A DNA stretch of 8,296 nt. It comes from a bacterium (GTDB taxonomy: Bacteria > Babelota > Babeliae > Babelales > Babelaceae). How positions within the stretch are numbered: position 1 is the stretch's first letter; each line of letters opens with the position of its first letter. Location: NCBI GenBank assembly GCA_021847535.1, contig JAJZMR010000075.1, forward strand, positions 1-8,296. The letters run 5' to 3'. Position numbers and translations under genes: made by a program. Of the stretch, positions 5,897 through 8,296 are shown piece by piece. A model generated the notes under the pieces. It was not told the origin of the DNA. It saw only the letters and a program-made list of their open reading frames with translations, and searched no databases.

Positions 5897-6172
5897 ATGA
5901 ATAAAGCAAAACTTATTGAACAAATGGCCAAAATGACCAAAATGCAAAAAAGTGAATGTAAAAGAGCTTTGGAAGCGATGATTAAATCTGTTGGTCAAAG
6001 TCTTAAAGGTGGTAAATCGGTCGTTCTTACCGGGTTCGGTACTTTTTCGGTTATGAAACGTAAAAGCAGGATGGGTGTAAATCCAGCAACAGGCAAAAAA
6101 ATGACGATCGCGGCTAAAAAAGTTGCTAAATTTAAGCCAGGTAAAGCTTTAAAAGAGATGGTAGCTGCCTAA
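5897..6172 (+). CDS. HU-family DNA-binding protein
   Basis: Histone-like nucleoid protein; a dimer that bends and compacts DNA. 91 residues, the standard HU length. MNKAKLIEQMAKMTKMQKSE forms the N-terminal helix pair. GFGTFSVMKRKSR (46-58) leads into the DNA-contacting beta arm with the signature GVNPATGKKM (60-69), whose Pro intercalates. FKPGKALKEMV (79-89) closes the fold. ATG 5897 follows AAGGA (5883-5887) at nine bases. It stands alone between its own promoter and a strong terminator, so it is monocistronic and likely highly expressed. HU versus IHF subunit cannot be settled, but the sequence looks HU-like. Confidence 0.95.
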   Translation: MNKAKLIEQMAKMTKMQKSECKRALEAMIKSVGQSLKGGKSVVLTGFGTFSVMKRKSRMGVNPATGKKMTIAAKKVAKFKPGKALKEMVAA

Positions 6173-6193
6173 ATTAGAATCTAAACTTTTAAC

Positions 6194-6227
6194 AAAAAAA
6201 GACGTCGTTAACCGCGACGTCTTTTTT
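6194..6227 (+). terminator. Intrinsic terminator of the HU gene
   Basis: GACGTCG (6201-6207) and CGACGTC (6215-6221) form a seven-pair GC-rich stem with a seven-base loop, followed by T6 and preceded by A7. The A and T tracts would extend the stem, and the symmetry would allow it to act on both strands. Confidence 0.93.
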
Positions 6228-6228
6228 G

Positions 6229-6258
6229 TTGCAACAATTTACCTTTTTGGTATACAAT
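6229..6258 (+). promoter_or_regulatory. Promoter of the membrane protein-ATPase unit
   Basis: TTGCAA (6229-6234) directly follows the HU terminator T tract. TATACA (6251-6256, spacing 16) or TACAAT (6253-6258, spacing 18) is the -10. Transcription would start near 6263-6265, about 35 bases before the ATG at 6300. Confidence 0.55.
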
Positions 6259-6299
6259 GCAAAGGCACTATTATGTATAATTTTTGAAGGAGCATTATT

Positions 6300-6707
6300 A
6301 TGGATATACAAAATGGATCACCAACTCTTTCTGCTGACACACCATTAGCAGCGCAAGCAGCAACATCTTCTTGGATTGATAGTATAAGGGAACGTTTTAG
6401 TGGACAAGAGCCATGGGCAGTTGATTTAGTAATTTTTGGACTCTTTGGATTTGTAGCAGGCTTCTTGCTTAAAAATTTTGGTAAGATCGCTTTTATCGTT
6501 ACGATTGTATCATTGATTGCTATTCTTGCGCTTCATTATACACATATCTATGATATGCCATTCGAACGGTTACAACTTTTTTTTGGTATTTCAGATAGTG
6601 CCAGTTTGCAAGCAATTTTTATGGACAAAATTAATTTTTGCAAAGAACATCCTGTTGCATGTCTATCCGGGTTTGTTGGACTTATGATCGGATGGAAAGT
6701 TGGCTGA
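6300..6707 (+). CDS. Small membrane protein, FUN14-like
   Basis: 135 residues. A soluble, Ala/Ser/Thr-rich N-terminus (1-38) is followed by two close hydrophobic segments (about 42-57 and 62-80) and a C-terminal one (119-133). GFVAGFLLKNFGKIAFIV (50-67) and the glycine-spaced ending GFVGLMIGWKVG (124-135) resemble the FUN14 fold, a small helical membrane domain of unknown bacterial function; the match is by eye and weak. ATG 6300 has an excellent GAAGGAG seven bases upstream. Its stop overlaps the start of the ATPase gene by eight bases, so the two are coupled and may work together. Confidence 0.8.
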   Translation: MDIQNGSPTLSADTPLAAQAATSSWIDSIRERFSGQEPWAVDLVIFGLFGFVAGFLLKNFGKIAFIVTIVSLIAILALHYTHIYDMPFERLQLFFGISDSASLQAIFMDKINFCKEHPVACLSGFVGLMIGWKVG

Positions 6708-7872
6708 ATTGTATGAAGGCGATTTTTCTGCCGTCACATTTCTTGATGATCTTATATTACGCGCGATAAGAGAAACAGCTTCCGATATACATCTTGAATC
6801 AACAGAAACTGGTACTGTTATTCGTTTTCGCATTGATGGCATTTTGCATACAGTTGCGCATATTGTCAATGAAAACGGGCTGTACCTGATTGCCCGATTA
6901 AAAGTGCTTGCACATCTTGATGTAAGCGAACGTCGTTTGCCCCAGGATGGTAAATTTTCTTTTATCATGCCACATGGTGCTGTTGATTTGCGTGTGGCGA
7001 CTTTTCCGAGCCTTTATGGGGAGCATTTAGTAATCCGTGTTCTTGATCGTTCACATGATTATTTTTCCATTGAAAAGTTAGGATTTTCACCCGACATGCG
7101 GGCGCAGTTTGTTGATTTACTTAATCGGTCTTATGGGTTAGTTTTGGTAACAGGATCGACAGGGTCGGGTAAAACAACCACGCTCTACAGCGCGCTTAAT
7201 GTTATTAATCATCAAGCAAAACATATTATTACCTTGGAAGATCCGATTGAATACTCCTTTCAAGGGATAACGCAATCACAAATTCGTCCTGAAATTGGGT
7301 TTACCTTTGCTCATGCATTGCGCTCTGTCTTACGTCAGGATCCAGATATTATTCTTGTCGGTGAAATTCGTGATTATGATACAGCAGAAATAGCAACGCA
7401 GGCAGCATTAACCGGACATCTTGTTTTGAGCACTGTTCATACAATCGACGCGCCTGCGGCTATTATTCGCCTTATTGACATGGGGATCCGTTCGTTTTTA
7501 ATCAATGCAACGGTAACAGGGGTTCTCGCTCAGCGACTTGCACGTATGTTGTGTACCGCCTGTCGGACTGAAGCTGAGGTTCCTGAAGAGTATAAAGCTC
7601 TTGCTCAATCGTACAATATCGTGCTGACACGTGTTTATGCAGCTGGTGGGTGTGATACTTGCCACGGCACAGGCTACCGAGGTCGTATCGGAATTTTTGA
7701 ATTCTTGTTAATCACCCCAGAGATTCAAGAGCTTATTACACGGCGACCCGCTTATACCCAGCTGTACGAAGCAGCTGTTAAGGGGGGCATGCGGACGTTG
7801 ATGCATGATGGGCTTTTAAAGGTTGCTCAAGGATCGACTTCGCTGGCGGAACTTGCTCGGGTTATAGGTTAA
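6700..7872 (+). CDS. GspE/PilB-family secretion or pilus assembly ATPase
   Basis: Hexameric AAA-like ATPase that drives type II secretion or type IV pilus extension from the cytoplasmic face. 390 residues. LDDLILRAIRETASDIHLE (15-33) is the start of the conserved N2 domain, followed by the arginine-rich region to ~120. Walker A is GSTGSGKTT (152-160), the Asp box is TLEDPIEY (178-185), Walker B ILVGEIRD (218-225) and the His box TGHLVLSTVHT (238-248). A tetracysteine zinc site is C285/C288 and C318/C321, typical of GspE/PilB and absent from PilT. All catalytic motifs are intact. The family is usually 550-600 residues; here the ~150-residue N1 (MshEN/GspE-N) domain is missing. Start TTG 6700: an in-frame TGA sits at 6685-6687, only TTG 6700 or 6709 are possible, and the ribosome site is poor (GGATGG), so coupling to the upstream gene is likely. 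Confidence 0.92.
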   Translation: MAELYEGDFSAVTFLDDLILRAIRETASDIHLESTETGTVIRFRIDGILHTVAHIVNENGLYLIARLKVLAHLDVSERRLPQDGKFSFIMPHGAVDLRVATFPSLYGEHLVIRVLDRSHDYFSIEKLGFSPDMRAQFVDLLNRSYGLVLVTGSTGSGKTTTLYSALNVINHQAKHIITLEDPIEYSFQGITQSQIRPEIGFTFAHALRSVLRQDPDIILVGEIRDYDTAEIATQAALTGHLVLSTVHTIDAPAAIIRLIDMGIRSFLINATVTGVLAQRLARMLCTACRTEAEVPEEYKALAQSYNIVLTRVYAAGGCDTCHGTGYRGRIGIFEFLLITPEIQELITRRPAYTQLYEAAVKGGMRTLMHDGLLKVAQGSTSLAELARVIG

Positions 7873-7874
7873 TT

Positions 7875-7903
7875 AAAAGACGCGATTTTTATTCCGCTCT
7901 TTT
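7875..7903 (+). terminator. Probable terminator after the ATPase gene
   Basis: AAAAGA (7875-7880), a bulged C and GCG (7882-7884) pair with CGC (7895-7897) and TCTTTT (7898-7903). The loop is about ten bases. It begins two bases after the stop, so it ends the unit. From 7904 to 8001 I see nothing coding. Confidence 0.55.
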
Positions 7904-8001
7904 GTATTGTTGGTAGTTTCCTCGAATTTGGTAAATTGCTTTTTAAGCAATGATAAGAGCTTATCCGAACATTGCATAAATAAAGCGTCCTCTAGATTTA
8001 T

Positions 8002-8146
8002 CCGCCGATGTTAGACGATCAAAAAGGACGCTGGCATGTCGAACAAGTTTTTGGAATACAACAAGTGGAATCGAGGCATCAAAACCTGCTGGAACAAAAC
8101 AAAATGCGCGTTTTTGACAATGTGCCATTTTGCCTCTGCTATTTAA
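8002..8146 (+). pseudogene. Frameshifted C-terminal remnant resembling an IS5-type transposase
   Basis: In one frame (8008 onward) the sequence reads PPMLDDQKGRWHVEQVFG. The next frame continues from about 8057 as YNKWNRGIKTCW and ends HFASAI at the TAA (8144-8146). Joined with one extra A (8055/8056) removed, RWHVEQVF-G-YNKWNRGI has the spacing of the RWxVERxFAWLxxFRRL helix that carries the last catalytic Glu of IS5-group DDE transposases, and the tail resembles FLAFLHLACALI. An in-frame TAG at 7993 precedes the fragment and nothing of the first two catalytic Asp regions is visible. This is a decayed fragment; the family call is by eye. Confidence 0.5.
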
Positions 8147-8185
8147 GGCACAGTCAAAATTTATTTATTCAAAATAGCATATATA

Positions 8186-8198
8186 CAGGACTTACGCA
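8186..8198. repeat. Insertion-sequence-end-like motif CAGGACTTACGCA
   Basis: CAGGACTTACGCA resembles terminal inverted repeats I associate with some bacterial (notably cyanobacterial) insertion sequences. It overlaps the last codons of the minus-strand gene at 8192. No matching inverted copy is visible in the window, so an element would extend beyond the right edge if it is one. Confidence 0.3.
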
Positions 8199-8296
8199 TA
8201 AGCAGTATCAATAGACTTATCTAGGCGATCGAATCGCTTGATCAAGAAATCCAATTTCTTTGTCTTGAGCGCTCTCAGTGCATCTTCCGGCGTTTT
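8192..8296 (-). CDS. C-terminus of an unidentified minus-strand protein (partial)
   Basis: Thirty-four codons are open from the right edge to a TAA at 8194-8192, ending KSIDTAYA. Visible residues include KTPEDALRALKTKKLDFLIK, a charged, helical stretch. The family is not recognisable. Because its stop lies within an IS-end-like motif, a transposase reaching to the end of its element is one possibility; an ordinary chromosomal gene is another. Confidence 0.45.
   Translation of the reverse strand, partial: KTPEDALRALKTKKLDFLIKRFDRLDKSIDTAYA
8225..8260. repeat. Two adjacent perfect inverted repeats
   Basis: GCGAT-CGA-ATCGC (8225-8237) and AAGAAAT-CCA-ATTTCTT (8244-8260) lie six bases apart inside the minus-strand partial coding sequence. 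Both are perfect with three-base loops. They could be subterminal hairpins of a mobile element or chance. Confidence 0.4.

Noticed and set aside
6663..6968. Minus-strand open frame opposite the ATPase start
   Set aside because: It is antisense to the conserved SDIHLE region of the ATPase.
8008..8214. Intact 68-residue small gene
   Set aside because: Only its first ~16 residues resemble a transposase; the match continues in the neighbouring frame, so it is better read as a frameshifted remnant than as a real small protein.
1..8296. CRISPR array, phage genes, toxin-antitoxin pair, rRNA or riboswitch
   Set aside because: No regularly spaced repeats, phage or toxin motifs, or recognisable rRNA or riboswitch sequence was seen by reading both strands.

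Overview
The window is a moderately AT-rich, densely packed stretch of a bacterial chromosome. Its genes belong to a cell with an inner membrane, a processed secretome, lipoproteins and peptidoglycan-type remodelling: PlsC-like acyltransferase, M23 peptidase, signal peptidase I, a lipoprotein with a rhodanese fold, and a GspE/PilB-type ATPase. The low GC, TTG starts, compact genes and unfamiliar membrane proteins would suit a reduced, host-associated lineage such as Candidatus Dependentiae (TM6). That placement is an inference from gene content, not something the sequence proves.

Left part (1-806). On the minus strand lies the first ~194 residues of DNA topoisomerase I (TOPRIM half), read from a good promoter at 697-726. 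Homology stops abruptly near position 73. From there to the left edge a GC-richer segment carries a perfect Shine-Dalgarno and the start of a different, signal-peptide-bearing gene. This is either a real rearrangement that truncated topA or a sequence chimera.

Central part (734-5705). A plus-strand run holds a secreted cysteine-rich protein of unknown family, a polytopic membrane protein, a PlsC-type acyltransferase overlapping it by 11 bases, a membrane-anchored M23 endopeptidase (TTG start, A12 tract in its linker), signal peptidase I (lepB) and a rhodanese lipoprotein. tRNA-Cys(GCA) follows the last stop by 12 bases and tRNA-Leu(UAA) comes next. From about 1681 to 5452 it reads like one envelope-biogenesis transcription unit with no visible internal terminator.

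Right part (5706-7903). The HU-family gene has its own consensus -35 box and a strong intrinsic terminator. A new promoter right after that terminator drives a two-gene unit: a small FUN14-like membrane protein, and a compact GspE/PilB-type secretion or pilus ATPase. The ATPase starts with TTG inside the end of the preceding gene and lacks the usual N-terminal domain. A terminator follows.

Right edge (7904-8296). No intact gene is visible. The region holds a frameshifted C-terminal remnant that resembles an IS5-type transposase, an insertion-sequence-end-like motif, and the C-terminus of an unidentified minus-strand gene running off the window.
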